A stretch of 64,000 nt of DNA from an uncultured Lachnospiraceae bacterium (lineage in GTDB: Bacteria; Bacillota; Clostridia; Lachnospirales; Lachnospiraceae). A model generated the notes under the pieces. The model saw only the letters and a list, made by a program, of their open reading frames with translations. It was not told where the DNA came from and made no database searches. The position numbers and the translations under genes are program-made. The DNA lies in assembly GCA_910584915.1 (NCBI GenBank), contig CAJUDM010000024.1, forward strand, positions 1 to 64,000, written 5' to 3'. Positions 6,962-15,742 of the stretch are shown here, in pieces (the stretch's first letter is position 1; every line of letters begins with the position of its first letter).

Positions 6962-9526
6962 ATGAATGTGATCAACAAAGTCTTTGGCACACACAGCCAG
7001 AGAGAACTGAAACGGATCATGCCCATCGTGGATAAGATCGAAGCGATGCGCAACGATATGATGGACATGGAGGACGAGCAGTTAAAGGGTAAGACAAAGG
7101 AATTTAAGAAGAGGCTGGAAGAGGGCGAGACGCTGGACGATATTCTGCCGGAAGCCTTTGCGGTGGTGCGGGAAGCGGCGAGGCGCGTGCTGAACATGGA
7201 GCCCTATCGGGTACAGCTCATCGGCGGGATCATCCTGCATCAGGGACGTATCGCGGAGATGCGTACCGGTGAGGGAAAAACCCTTGTTTCCACCCTGCCG
7301 GCATATCTGAACGCGCTGGAGGGAAAGGGCGTGCATATCGTCACAGTCAACGATTATCTGGCAAACCGTGACAGAGAATGGATGGGACAGGTACATGAGT
7401 TTCTGGGGCTCACCGTGGGCGTCGTTTTAAATCAGATGAAAAATGACGAGAGGCGGGAAGCCTATAACTGCGATATCACCTATGTGACAAACAACGAACT
7501 GGGATTTGACTATCTGCGCGACAATATGGTCATCTATAAGGAGCAGCTTGTGCAGAGGAGCCTCCACTATGCGATCATCGACGAGGTGGACTCGGTGCTG
7601 GTGGACGAGGCGAGGACGCCGCTGATCATCTCCGGCCAGAGCGGGAAATCCACAAAGCTCTACGAGGCGTGCGATATCCTGGCGCGCCAGATGCAGCGCG
7701 GCGCCGATATGGAAGAGATGTCGAAGATGGATTTTATCATGGGCGTCCAGCGGGAGGAGAGCGGCGACTTTATTGTCAATGAAAAAGACAAGGTGGTGGT
7801 GCTGACCGAAGCCGGCGTGAAGAGAGTGGAGCAGTTCTTCAACCTGGAAAACCTGGCGGATTCCGAAAATCTGGAGATTCAGCACAATATGGACCTGGCG
7901 CTGCGCGCCAACAACCTGATGTTCCGCGATAAGGACTATGTGGTGAAGGACGACCAGGTGCTGATCGTGGATGAGTTTACCGGGCGTATCATGCCGGGCA
8001 GGCGTTACTCTGACGGCCTGCATCAGGCGATTGAGGCGAAGGAGCATGTGAAGGTGAAACGGGAGAGCAAAACCCTTGCCACGATCACGTTCCAGAACTT
8101 TTTTAACAAGTTTGAAAAAAAGTCCGGCATGACCGGTACGGCGCTGACCGAGGAGAAGGAATTCCGGGACATCTACGGCATGGATGTCATCGAGATCCCG
8201 ACCAACAAGCCGGTGATCAGAAAAGACCATCAGGACAGCGTCTATAAGACGAGGAAGGAGAAACTGAAAGCGATCTGTGACGCGGTGGAAGAGTGCCACA
8301 AACGGCAGCAGCCCGTGCTGGTCGGGACGATCACCATCGAGGCTTCGGAGGAACTGAGCAATATGCTGCGAAAGCGCGGCGTTCCCCACAACGTGCTGAA
8401 CGCCAAGTTCCATGAGCAGGAGGCGGAGATCGTGGCGGATGCCGGTGTTCATGGCGCCGTGACCATCGCCACCAATATGGCGGGGCGTGGTACGGATATC
8501 AAGCTGGACGAGGAGGCGAGGGCAGCCGGCGGCCTGATGATCATCGGTACGGAGCGGCATGAGTCCAGGCGTATCGATAACCAGCTTAGGGGGCGCAGCG
8601 GCCGTCAGGGCGATCCGGGCGCATCCAGGTTCTATATTTCGCTGGAGGATGATCTGATGCGGCTGTTCGGCTCCGAGCGGATGATCACGATGTTCAATGC
8701 GCTGGGTATCCCGGAGGGACAGGAGATCGAGCACAGTTCTCTGACAAAGGCGATCGAATCCGCCCAGAAGAAGATCGAGGGCAACAACTTCGGCATCAGA
8801 AAGAACCTGTTGGAATATGACCAGGTGATGAACGAGCAGCGTGAGATCATCTACGAGGAGAGGCTGCGCGTGCTAAACGGCGAGAGCATGCGGGATGTGA
8901 TATACAAGATGATCACCGATATTGCGGAAAACTGTGTGGATATGGCGATCGGTGACGATAACAATGTGGAAAACTGGAATTTCAATGAGTTGAATTCCCT
9001 GCTCATACCGATCATCCCAGTGGAGCCTGTGACGGCACAGCGCCTGAACGGAACCGGAAGAGACAGCCTGAAACAGCAGCTCAAGGGAGAAGCCGTAAAG
9101 CTCTATGAGGCGAAAGAGGCGGAATTCCCGAATCCGGAACAGATCAGAGAACTGGAGCGTGTGATCCTCCTGAAGGTCATCGACAGAAAGTGGATGGGGC
9201 ATATCGACGATATGGACCAGCTCCGCCAGGGCGCGGGACTGCAGGCATACGGCCAGAGAGATCCGCTGGTGGAATACAAGATGGCGGGCTACTCCATGTT
9301 CGATGAGATGACGCAGAATATCAGGGAAGATACGGTGCGGCTTCTGATGCATGTGAAGGTGGAAGAGAAGGTGGAGCGTGAACAGGTGGCAAAGGTGACC
9401 GGCACGAACAAGGACGACTCGCTGGCAAAGACGCCGGTGAAGAGAGCGGCGGCGAAGATCTATCCGAACGATCCGTGTCCCTGCGGATCAGGGAAGAAGT
9501 ATAAAAATTGCTGCGGGAAACGCTAG
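6962..9526 (+). CDS. secA: Protein translocase motor subunit SecA
   Basis: This 854-residue protein is the cytoplasmic ATPase that drives preproteins through SecYEG. Visible features are Walker A M-R-T-G-E-G-K-T near residue 102, the DEAD-type D-E-V-D-S near 210, the helicase motif [13 protein letters not shown], a wing/scaffold region, and a C-terminal zinc finger [13 protein letters not shown] that binds SecB or ribosomes. The start chosen is ATG 6962 (M-N-V-I-N-K-V-F-G) behind GGAGGC; an upstream in-frame extension to 6905 lacks a ribosome binding site. prfB follows, as in many Firmicutes. Confidence 0.98.
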   Translation: MNVINKVFGTHSQRELKRIMPIVDKIEAMRNDMMDMEDEQLKGKTKEFKKRLEEGETLDDILPEAFAVVREAARRVLNMEPYRVQLIGGIILHQGRIAEMRTGEGKTLVSTLPAYLNALEGKGVHIVTVNDYLANRDREWMGQVHEFLGLTVGVVLNQMKNDERREAYNCDITYVTNNELGFDYLRDNMVIYKEQLVQRSLHYAIIDEVDSVLVDEARTPLIISGQSGKSTKLYEACDILARQMQRGADMEEMSKMDFIMGVQREESGDFIVNEKDKVVVLTEAGVKRVEQFFNLENLADSENLEIQHNMDLALRANNLMFRDKDYVVKDDQVLIVDEFTGRIMPGRRYSDGLHQAIEAKEHVKVKRESKTLATITFQNFFNKFEKKSGMTGTALTEEKEFRDIYGMDVIEIPTNKPVIRKDHQDSVYKTRKEKLKAICDAVEECHKRQQPVLVGTITIEASEELSNMLRKRGVPHNVLNAKFHEQEAEIVADAGVHGAVTIATNMAGRGTDIKLDEEARAAGGLMIIGTERHESRRIDNQLRGRSGRQGDPGASRFYISLEDDLMRLFGSERMITMFNALGIPEGQEIEHSSLTKAIESAQKKIEGNNFGIRKNLLEYDQVMNEQREIIYEERLRVLNGESMRDVIYKMITDIAENCVDMAIGDDNNVENWNFNELNSLLIPIIPVEPVTAQRLNGTGRDSLKQQLKGEAVKLYEAKEAEFPNPEQIRELERVILLKVIDRKWMGHIDDMDQLRQGAGLQAYGQRDPLVEYKMAGYSMFDEMTQNIREDTVRLLMHVKVEEKVEREQVAKVTGTNKDDSLAKTPVKRAAAKIYPNDPCPCGSGKKYKNCCGKR

Positions 9527-9626
9527 AGAGAGCGGGAAACAGCAGTGATCCATACAGTGAGATATTTCATAGATTGAACTGTTTGATATATTTTAAAATT
9601 TATAATATAAGGTGGTGATTCTGATA

Positions 9627-10746
9627 ATGGTTGAACTGGATAATATGAAGCAGGAACTCCTTGCTTACGAGACACCCTTAGCGGAAGTGAGGGATTCACT
9701 TTAACCTCGCTGACAGGGAGAAGAGAATCGAAGAACTGGAGATGGAAATGCAGGCGCCCGGATTCTGGGACGATCCTGAGATCTCCAACAAAAAGGTGAT
9801 AGAGTCCAAACAGTTGAAGGACATCGTGGATACGATGAACGGCTTGTCACAGCAGTATGAGGACATCCTGACTCTGATCGAGATGGGCTATGAGGAGGAG
9901 GATGCGGAACTGATCCCCGAGATAGAAGAGGAACTTCGGAGTTTTATCCGCACCTTTGAGAACGTGCGCATCAGCACGCTGTTGGACGGCGAGTACGATA
10001 AGAACAATGCAATCTTAAAACTGAACGCGGGTGCCGGCGGTACGGAGAGCTGTGACTGGTGCAGCATGCTCTACCGTATGTACACGAGATGGGCGGAGAA
10101 GAAAGGCTATCAGATCGATACGTTAGATATGCTGGATGGGGACGAGGCTGGTATCAAATCCGTGACATTCCAGATCAACGGTGAGAATGCCTACGGATAT
10201 CTGAAATCCGAGAAGGGTGTGCACCGTCTTGTGCGCATCTCTCCTTTTAATGCCCAGGGTAAGCGTCAGACATCCTTTGTCTCGCTGGATGTGATGCCCG
10301 ATATCGAGGAAGATCTGGATATCGAGGTGAGGGATGAGGATATCAGGATCGATACCTACAGGAGCAGCGGAGCCGGCGGACAGCATATCAATAAGACATC
10401 CTCGGCAATCCGTATCACGCATTTCCCGACAGGCATCGTTGTGACCTGCCAGAACGAGCGGAGCCAGTTCCAGAATAAGGACAAGGCGATGCAGATGCTG
10501 AAGGCGAAGCTCTATATGCTGAAGCAGGAGGAGAACGCGGATAAGCTTTCCGATATCCGCGGCGATGTAAAAGAGATCGGCTGGGGAAACCAGATCCGTT
10601 CCTATGTGATGCAGCCCTACAAGCTGGTGAAAGATCTGCGGACGGAGGAGGAGACCGGCAATGTGGATGCCGTGATGGACGGGGCGTTAGATCCCTTTAT
10701 CAATACGTATCTGAAATGGATACACAGGCCGCCTCAGGAGGCATAG
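9627..10746 (+). CDS. prfB: Peptide chain release factor 2, with programmed +1 frameshift
   Basis: RF2 recognises UAA and UGA stop codons and triggers peptide release. Translation starts at ATG 9627 behind AAGGTGGTGA and reads 25 codons to CTT at 9699-9701, followed by in-frame TAA at 9702-9704. Skipping one base (T9702) continues as N-L-A-D-R-E-K-R-I-E-E-L-E into the long frame, giving a 372-residue protein. The S-P-F stop-recognition tripeptide (in R-I-S-P-F-N) and the catalytic G-G-Q motif (G-A-G-G-Q-H, near residue 250) are intact. The stop at the shift site is TAA rather than the usual TGA. Confidence 0.95.
9690..9705 (+). promoter_or_regulatory. prfB: prfB autoregulatory frameshift site
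   Basis: AGG-GAT-TCA-CTT-TAA-C: an internal Shine-Dalgarno-like GTGAGGGA lies two codons before the slippery CTT, with the stop codon next. The layout matches the classical RF2 site (AGG-GGG-TAT-CTT-TGA-C) except for TAA in place of TGA and a weaker internal Shine-Dalgarno. Confidence 0.85.
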
Positions 10747-10873
10747 AGAGTTGTGACAGGTTTGCGGCGGTGTGATCTGCAGCATTGGTTTGTAGTCATG
10801 TGTAAAATGTTCAGGCGGGATTTAAATGCCTGCCTGAGATGTGATCATGTGTGCCATGCGGAGGAGAGTTTTC

Positions 10874-11437
10874 ATGTGCTTTGAGAGGAATGGAAGATCT
10901 GCCAACAGGTTTTGGATCTTATGTACAATATGTGCCCTTCTTCTGGGAATCTGCTTTGACAGCCTGCAGGCAGATTCCTCTTTGGCGTACCGGGATCTGG
11001 CGGATACGACAGCGGAAATGGCTGTTCCGGATGCGTCTGACGCAGGCAAGGCAGCAGATACGGCTGTTCAGTGTACCGCCGGTACCGAAGCAGTATTTCC
11101 GGGTGATCGTGATGCCGGAGCGGCATTCCCTGGTGTTTCTCATACCGGTACGGAGCGGTCTGCCCTCTGCGCTTCGCAGAGAGGGATACCGGTGCAGCAG
11201 GCGTATGTTTCGGAGAGTTCCTGCCAGGGAAACAATGCTCTTGTTCCGCGCAGAACGGCGAAACGGACATCTTCCCGCGGTATCTGCGGTGATATCTTTG
11301 GCGTCTTATCTGCGGGAGAACTTTCTTTCGGATTATTCTCAGGGCGGATAGCCCTTTTTACGGACGGTTTATGTGAGGTTATCAGCAATACCGTCATTCT
11401 GCATTATATCCATGGACAGGATGGAGAAAAAGCATAA
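10874..11437 (+). CDS. Hypothetical exported or membrane protein
   Basis: This 187-residue protein starts at ATG 10874, behind GCGGAGGAG; the in-frame extension upstream lacks a ribosome binding site. Residues 10-27 (F-W-I-L-C-T-I-C-A-L-L-L-G) form a signal anchor. The rest is polar, with an amphipathic C-terminus (I-F-G-V-L-S-A-G-E-L-S-F-G-L-F). I do not recognise a family. It lies downstream of prfB in the same direction. Confidence 0.55.
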   Translation: MCFERNGRSANRFWILCTICALLLGICFDSLQADSSLAYRDLADTTAEMAVPDASDAGKAADTAVQCTAGTEAVFPGDRDAGAAFPGVSHTGTERSALCASQRGIPVQQAYVSESSCQGNNALVPRRTAKRTSSRGICGDIFGVLSAGELSFGLFSGRIALFTDGLCEVISNTVILHYIHGQDGEKA

Positions 11438-11609
11438 TTCCTTTACATCCCTAAAACAACTTCAAAAAATTTGAACATTAACAGGAAAATGCCCACACGC
11501 CGCTGTGCATGGGTTTGTTTGTGTTGTGTGCGGGTCCCGGCATGCTGCCGGAAAAAGTGGAAGAAAAGATTCCGCATACAGAATATGGAAAGTAAAGGAG
11601 AATATGATT

Positions 11610-11753
11610 ATGAATTTTGGATTTTGGATCCTTTTTATCCTGGACGTAGTGTCCGGGCTGTTGGCGACTTTATATCTGTTTTTCTCTCTGTTTTTTGTTC
11701 TGGGACAGAAAATATATCGGAAAGCAAAGTTCGGCTTATCGCTCTACGACTGA
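11610..11753 (+). CDS. Small single-span membrane protein
   Basis: A 47-residue frame from ATG 11610, nine bases after AAAGGAG, encodes almost only a membrane helix (residues 5-31) and a basic tail (K-I-Y-R-K-A-K-F-G). An ATG at 11604 lies too close to the ribosome binding site. A strong terminator follows 15 bp after the stop, which supports a real transcript. The function is unknown. Confidence 0.5.
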   Translation: MNFGFWILFILDVVSGLLATLYLFFSLFFVLGQKIYRKAKFGLSLYD

Positions 11754-11767
11754 TCAAATAGAATGAC

Positions 11768-11814
11768 AGCCGCATCTTTTCCGCACTGTGGCGGGAGGAG
11801 ATGCGGCTTTTTTT
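11768..11814 (+). terminator. Rho-independent terminator
   Basis: AGCCGCATC pairs perfectly with GATGCGGCT (nine pairs) across a 23-base loop and is followed by a run of seven T residues. It separates the rightward genes from the leftward DUF975 pair. Confidence 0.8.
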
Positions 11815-11836
11815 CGGGCGGATAGAGGAGGGAATG

Positions 11837-12592
11837 TCATTCTGCCGCATTATCCATGCGCTTTGTTCTTATGAGTTCAAGGTAGAATTTTGCAGTTACC
11901 ACGGAGGTAAAGGGCATGAGCCACAGTGAACCGATAAAGCATGTGCACAGACTCCCCAGCAGGAAGAGGAGAAGAAGGCGTATCTGAATGAAGAAGTAAC
12001 GTTTCTTGTGCCCGCGCATAAGAAGCCTGCTGCTTTTGAGAAGCTGCCTCAAGGACAGGGAGGGATAATCGAACATCAGATAGTACGCCTGGGAATAGGT
12101 GAGACGCAGAAGAGTGTTCAGTATCACGGCGGGGATATAGGAAAGAACAAAGACAGTGAAGAGAACAGGGGCCATCGAACTGAAAATGAGCGGTGATGAG
12201 GATACTGCCCGGTATGGGATCATGGGTACAATATCGATCAGCCATATAAAAACAGACAGCAGGATGCAGTTTTTAGTCTGATGCTTGAACGCGTAAAAGA
12301 TACCGCTGACCGAGACAGGCTGTTCTGAGCAGATTTTCAGAGAGAGACAGCGCATGCCGGTCTGCAGCATAGCCAGAAGGACAGTGGCCATTGCTGATAT
12401 GAGGTAATTCAGTATATACCACAGCGCGGGCGATACTGCAAAAAGCTGATGAGGGAGTGAGGGTAATAATAATCTGAGCCCCAGGTTGGCGCCGGTCAGG
12501 ATAGCCGCAGCACCTGCCAGAGTACCTGCAGCAGTTTTTATCTGTTTTTTGGCGAAGGCTGTCATCTGGGAATATGTCATATATGGTTTCAT
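11837..12592 (-). CDS. DUF975 family membrane protein (second of pair)
   Basis: This 251-residue polytopic protein has about six hydrophobic segments. It starts M-K-P-Y-M-T-Y-S-Q-M at 12592; the longer frame upstream overlaps the preceding gene and lacks a ribosome binding site. Its sequence parallels the gene upstream, sharing Y-M-T-(Y/F)-S-Q at the start, T-Y-S-Q-A-Y-Y-L-M / I-Y-S-Q-A-C-Y-L-M, and S-R-L-L-M-R-G-H-K / S-R-L-L-M-H-G-H-K. The two are tandem paralogues of identical length, 17 bp apart and surely one operon. DUF975 proteins have no established function. Confidence 0.75.
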   Translation of the reverse strand: MKPYMTYSQMTAFAKKQIKTAAGTLAGAAAILTGANLGLRLLLPSLPHQLFAVSPALWYILNYLISAMATVLLAMLQTGMRCLSLKICSEQPVSVSGIFYAFKHQTKNCILLSVFIWLIDIVPMIPYRAVSSSPLIFSSMAPVLFTVFVLSYIPAVILNTLLRLTYSQAYYLMFDYPSLSLRQLLKSSRLLMRGHKKRYFFIQIRLLLLFLLGSLCTCFIGSLWLMPFTSVVTAKFYLELIRTKRMDNAAE

Positions 12593-12609
12593 GCGTATGT
12601 TTAGTCCTT

Positions 12610-13365
12610 TCATGAGACAGGAAGGTTTTGATGTCCCGCTGACATCCTCCTTTTTGTCACCAGATCGAGATAAAATTCGGTTTCCACGGCGTACATAAAG
12701 GGGGCGACCCACAGCATACCGACACCGCAGGTGCATACGCCGCCAATCAGGATAAACGGAATAAAACATACCTGAGTGTAGAAGAGCCGCCCTTTGTGCC
12801 CGTGCATGAGGAGGCGGCTGTTTTTAAACAGTTGTCTGACATCGCAGGCCGGGAAATCTAACATCAGGTAACATGCCTGGGAGTAGATCAGGTCAAACAT
12901 GGTGGTGAGGACCAGGGCAGGCGTGAAACAAAACAATGCGATCGCAAAGTCCATGTTATCCATCGTGGCGCGGTATCTCTCGAAAAAGATATAAAAGGGC
13001 ATCCGCGGGATGACGTATAGAAATGCCATCACGCAGGAGAGCGAGAGGGCAGTCCCTGTCCGATTGGTAAAAGCATGGAATATATCGCCCACTGCAATCC
13101 TGCGCCCGCAGTAGAGTTTTAACATCTGGCAGCGGAAGCCGATATCCAACATCCGGGAAAAGATGTTTCCGAGGAATGTAAAAACAAAGAGCAGGATGAT
13201 CCGCAGTGCAAAGGAATCTATCAGAAGGCCGGAGACAGAGGAAACCTGCCCGGCGATCAGCGTAAAGCCGTAATAGACGGCTGCGGTACCGATCATTGTG
13301 CCCATTACAGGTTTGATCCGCGCCATGGCGGAATCCCTCAGCTGTGAAAATGTCATGTATGGCAT
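12610..13365 (-). CDS. DUF975 family membrane protein (first of pair)
   Basis: This 251-residue membrane protein starts at ATG 13365 behind AAAGGAGC. It has about six membrane segments and the DUF975-like patterns L-I-Y-S-Q-A-C-Y-L-M-L-D and N-S-R-L-L-M-H-G-H-K-G-R in the loop before the last helices. It is divergent from the ECF sigma gene, so both may be driven from the 13366-13577 region. Function unknown; a role in membrane or envelope stress is only suggested by the sigma-factor neighbour. Confidence 0.75.
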   Translation of the reverse strand: MPYMTFSQLRDSAMARIKPVMGTMIGTAAVYYGFTLIAGQVSSVSGLLIDSFALRIILLFVFTFLGNIFSRMLDIGFRCQMLKLYCGRRIAVGDIFHAFTNRTGTALSLSCVMAFLYVIPRMPFYIFFERYRATMDNMDFAIALFCFTPALVLTTMFDLIYSQACYLMLDFPACDVRQLFKNSRLLMHGHKGRLFYTQVCFIPFILIGGVCTCGVGMLWVAPFMYAVETEFYLDLVTKRRMSAGHQNLPVS

Positions 13366-13577
13366 GTCGGAATGCTCCTTTGGTGAGTTCTCTGATGAAT
13401 TATGAGGGCTGTGCGTCCTGCAATATTGTTCATCGTCTATACTTTATCACTTTTACGGGAATTATGCTATATAATATTTTTCAGATAAGCATGGCACCTT
13501 TTGCGTATCATATGCGTGTTATATGTGAAAGGGACATGAAAAAGTCACCTGAAGGGATGGAGAGGAGGTGCAGGTGG

Positions 13578-14051
13578 GTGACAGTGGAGGAAGCTGTTTT
13601 GAGATACGGAGACATGCTTTTCAGGATATGCCTCGTCATGCTGTGCAATGAGCAGGATGCCCAGGACGCGGTGCAGGATACATTCTGCAGATATATGGAG
13701 CGCACTGCGGGATTCAGGGACAGGGAGCATGAGAAGGCGTGGCTGATCAAAGTCGCGGCGAACCGGTGCAGGGACATACACAGAAGCAGGAGCAGGCACC
13801 CCGAGGTACAGTATACGGATGTGGAGGAATACTGCGAATTTCAGGGACAGAGTGAGGTTTTGGCGGAGCTGATGAATCTGCCGGACAAACTGAAGGAAGT
13901 TGTCTACCTGCATTATATCGAGGGATATAAAGCGGCTGAGATCGCGCAGATGCTGGGGATCACACCGAATGCTGTGAAGAAGAGGATGCAGAGGGGAAGG
14001 GAAAGCCTGAGGGTTTCGCTGTATGGTGAGAGGAAAGCGGGCGCAGGATAA
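13578..14051 (+). CDS. ECF-type RNA polymerase sigma factor
   Basis: A 157-residue sigma-70 family protein of the extracytoplasmic-function type. Region 2 is Y-G-D-M-L-F-R-I-C plus D-A-Q-D-A-V-Q-D-T-F-C-R-Y; region 4 is L-K-E-V-V-Y-L-H-Y-I-E-G-Y followed by A-E-I-A-Q-M-L-G-I and A-V-K-K-R-M-Q-R-G-R. GTG 13578 (M-T-V-E-E-A) stands seven bases after AGGAGGTG and is the best start; ATG 13536 would add 14 residues. The likely membrane partner is encoded next. The target genes cannot be read from this window. Confidence 0.9.
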   Translation: MTVEEAVLRYGDMLFRICLVMLCNEQDAQDAVQDTFCRYMERTAGFRDREHEKAWLIKVAANRCRDIHRSRSRHPEVQYTDVEEYCEFQGQSEVLAELMNLPDKLKEVVYLHYIEGYKAAEIAQMLGITPNAVKKRMQRGRESLRVSLYGERKAGAG

Positions 14052-14170
14052 AGGGAACGGGGAGTTTCGGGGATGCGCCGGATCAGATTGGAAAAGGATA
14101 ACGGGGAAGCGTTCGGATACAAGCAAAGTCAGAGCAGGGGACGGATAACTGTGGAAAGGAGCAAAACAGT

Positions 14171-15484
14171 ATGGGAACGGAATTGAGGGACTGTGTGAGC
14201 GGGATCTGTATGAAAGAGGAGATGAGGAAAGCGGTTATAGAACATGTGAGGGAAAGGACAGGGAATACTGCGGGTGGAGATGGCAGAGCGGCAGATGACA
14301 ACAGAAAGAGAGGAAATGCGGGTACAGCGGATAACAGCAGGAAAACAGAATATATCGGTACAGCAGATGATAACAGGAAAAAAAGGCAGGAAAAACAACG
14401 TATAAGGGGATGGAAGAGAACTGCGGCAGCGGCGGCGCTCCTTGTCGCACTGATCGGGGCGGCGGCGGTTCCAGTGAGGGCGCTTATCAATTCCATTGTG
14501 CAGGAGCGGATGGAACAGATGCCGCAGGCGGAGAAGGAAACCTATACGGAGACACTGATGGAACAGAAGGTGGCGGCAGACGGCTTTTCGAGAGCGTACA
14601 CACAGGAGGAGGAGTGCCGCTACAGAGAGATGGGAGAGAAATATCAGGAGGGAACCTTCCCGGAGAAGGCGGTCATACAGGTGGAGACGCAGGAGGAGGC
14701 GAAGGCGTATGAATTCTGTTATCTGATATCCACCGACACCTTCTGTCTGCCGGAGCGGGAACTGACGGATGAGGAGCTTCTTGAGATCATCGACTTTACG
14801 GTGAAGAGGGAATACGCCTACACGGAGTACTATGAGGCGGAACATGCCGCCGAGATCGCTGAGGAGAAACAGAAAGAGCAGGAGAAGATCGCGGCAAACA
14901 CAGAGGACGGCGGTATCGCAGAGAAGCAGGCGGAAGAGATCGCCGCGCAGAAGCTGTCCGCCATTTACGGGGTGGACACAGAAGGGTTTGAGATGAACTC
15001 TTACTATGATGAGGAAATCTATGACGGGAGAGCTGCATACTGTGTCAACTGGACCAATATCATCACACACCAATACTATTATTTCTTTATCGACGCGAAA
15101 GACGGGCATATGTTACGGGCATCCCATTCCGGTGCGGATCTGTCCGATGCGCCCTTTGCGGGATCTGAGGAGATCGAGGCGCAGATCCCTGTGCTCTCAG
15201 AGAAGGCGCGGGACTTTATGAGGGAACAGATCGGGGAGACATACGATGAGGTGTATGTCAGTTATCTGCTCTACCCGGACAAAAATGCGGGGACGCAGGT
15301 GGGCTTCTATCTGGCAAAAGAGGATGGGAGTGCTTATGAGATCGTTTATCTGTGGGACGGCACGCTGATCGAGATCGCTGAGAAAAAAGATATTTCGGGG
15401 AAGGAGGACGGAAAGCCTGTGAAGCTCTGGGACGGGGAGTCTTATACGGAGGTGAAGGAGGTGTTTCGGAGGCTGGAAGGCTGA
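14171..15484 (+). CDS. Membrane-anchored partner of the ECF sigma factor (putative anti-sigma)
   Basis: The 437-residue protein has a charged cytoplasmic N-terminus (1-82), one membrane helix at about 84-104, and a large acidic extracellular part. The cytoplasmic part contains degenerate repeats (A-D-D-N-R-K-R, T-A-D-N-S-R-K, T-A-D-D-N-R-K-K). The extracellular part has a helical section rich in Glu and a C-terminal PepSY-like fold guess (Y-Y-Y-F-F-I-D-A-K-D-G-H-M-L). Gene order (ECF sigma, then a single-span protein) is the usual sigma/anti-sigma arrangement, but no zinc-finger anti-sigma motif is visible, so the role is inferred. Start ATG 14171 follows AAAGGAG. Confidence 0.6.
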   Translation: MGTELRDCVSGICMKEEMRKAVIEHVRERTGNTAGGDGRAADDNRKRGNAGTADNSRKTEYIGTADDNRKKRQEKQRIRGWKRTAAAAALLVALIGAAAVPVRALINSIVQERMEQMPQAEKETYTETLMEQKVAADGFSRAYTQEEECRYREMGEKYQEGTFPEKAVIQVETQEEAKAYEFCYLISTDTFCLPERELTDEELLEIIDFTVKREYAYTEYYEAEHAAEIAEEKQKEQEKIAANTEDGGIAEKQAEEIAAQKLSAIYGVDTEGFEMNSYYDEEIYDGRAAYCVNWTNIITHQYYYFFIDAKDGHMLRASHSGADLSDAPFAGSEEIEAQIPVLSEKARDFMREQIGETYDEVYVSYLLYPDKNAGTQVGFYLAKEDGSAYEIVYLWDGTLIEIAEKKDISGKEDGKPVKLWDGESYTEVKEVFRRLEG

Positions 15485-15532
15485 GCGAAGGTGCTGGCTG
15501 GATGACATGGGGGCTGAATTGTCGCGGTCAGA

Positions 15533-15564
15533 GTAACAGTGAAGCCTGAAGGCTGAACTGTTAC
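15533..15564. repeat. Dispersed hairpin repeat, copy B
   Basis: GTAACAGT and ACTGTTAC (eight pairs) enclose GAAGCCTGAAGGCTGA. The centre itself folds as AGCC-TGAA-GGCT, with GA opposite GA between the two stems. This is the best-preserved of the three copies and lies in the gap before the GH32 gene. Confidence 0.6.
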
Positions 15565-15742
15565 CGGTTAGATATATTGTGAGAAAAAATTACTTGAAAA
15601 ATCATAAGAATAGTGGTATGAAAATCCTATGGCGATATAGTTGTCGTGAGAAGTTTGACAGAGAAAACGGGTTTGCTGCACTGTGCCGCGGCTGTAGATT
15701 TTTAGGGCTGCGGCACTGCATTGCCGGGATAAGAGGTGCGGA

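Noticed and set aside
7427..8734. A 435-codon open frame on the minus strand inside secA
   Set aside because: It is antisense to a fully conserved gene, His/Leu-rich as expected for the complement of GC-rich secA codons, and has no ribosome binding site.
14129..15109. A 326-codon minus-strand frame opposite the sigma-factor partner gene
   Set aside because: Leu/Arg-rich shadow of the Glu/Lys codons of the plus-strand gene, with no start signal.
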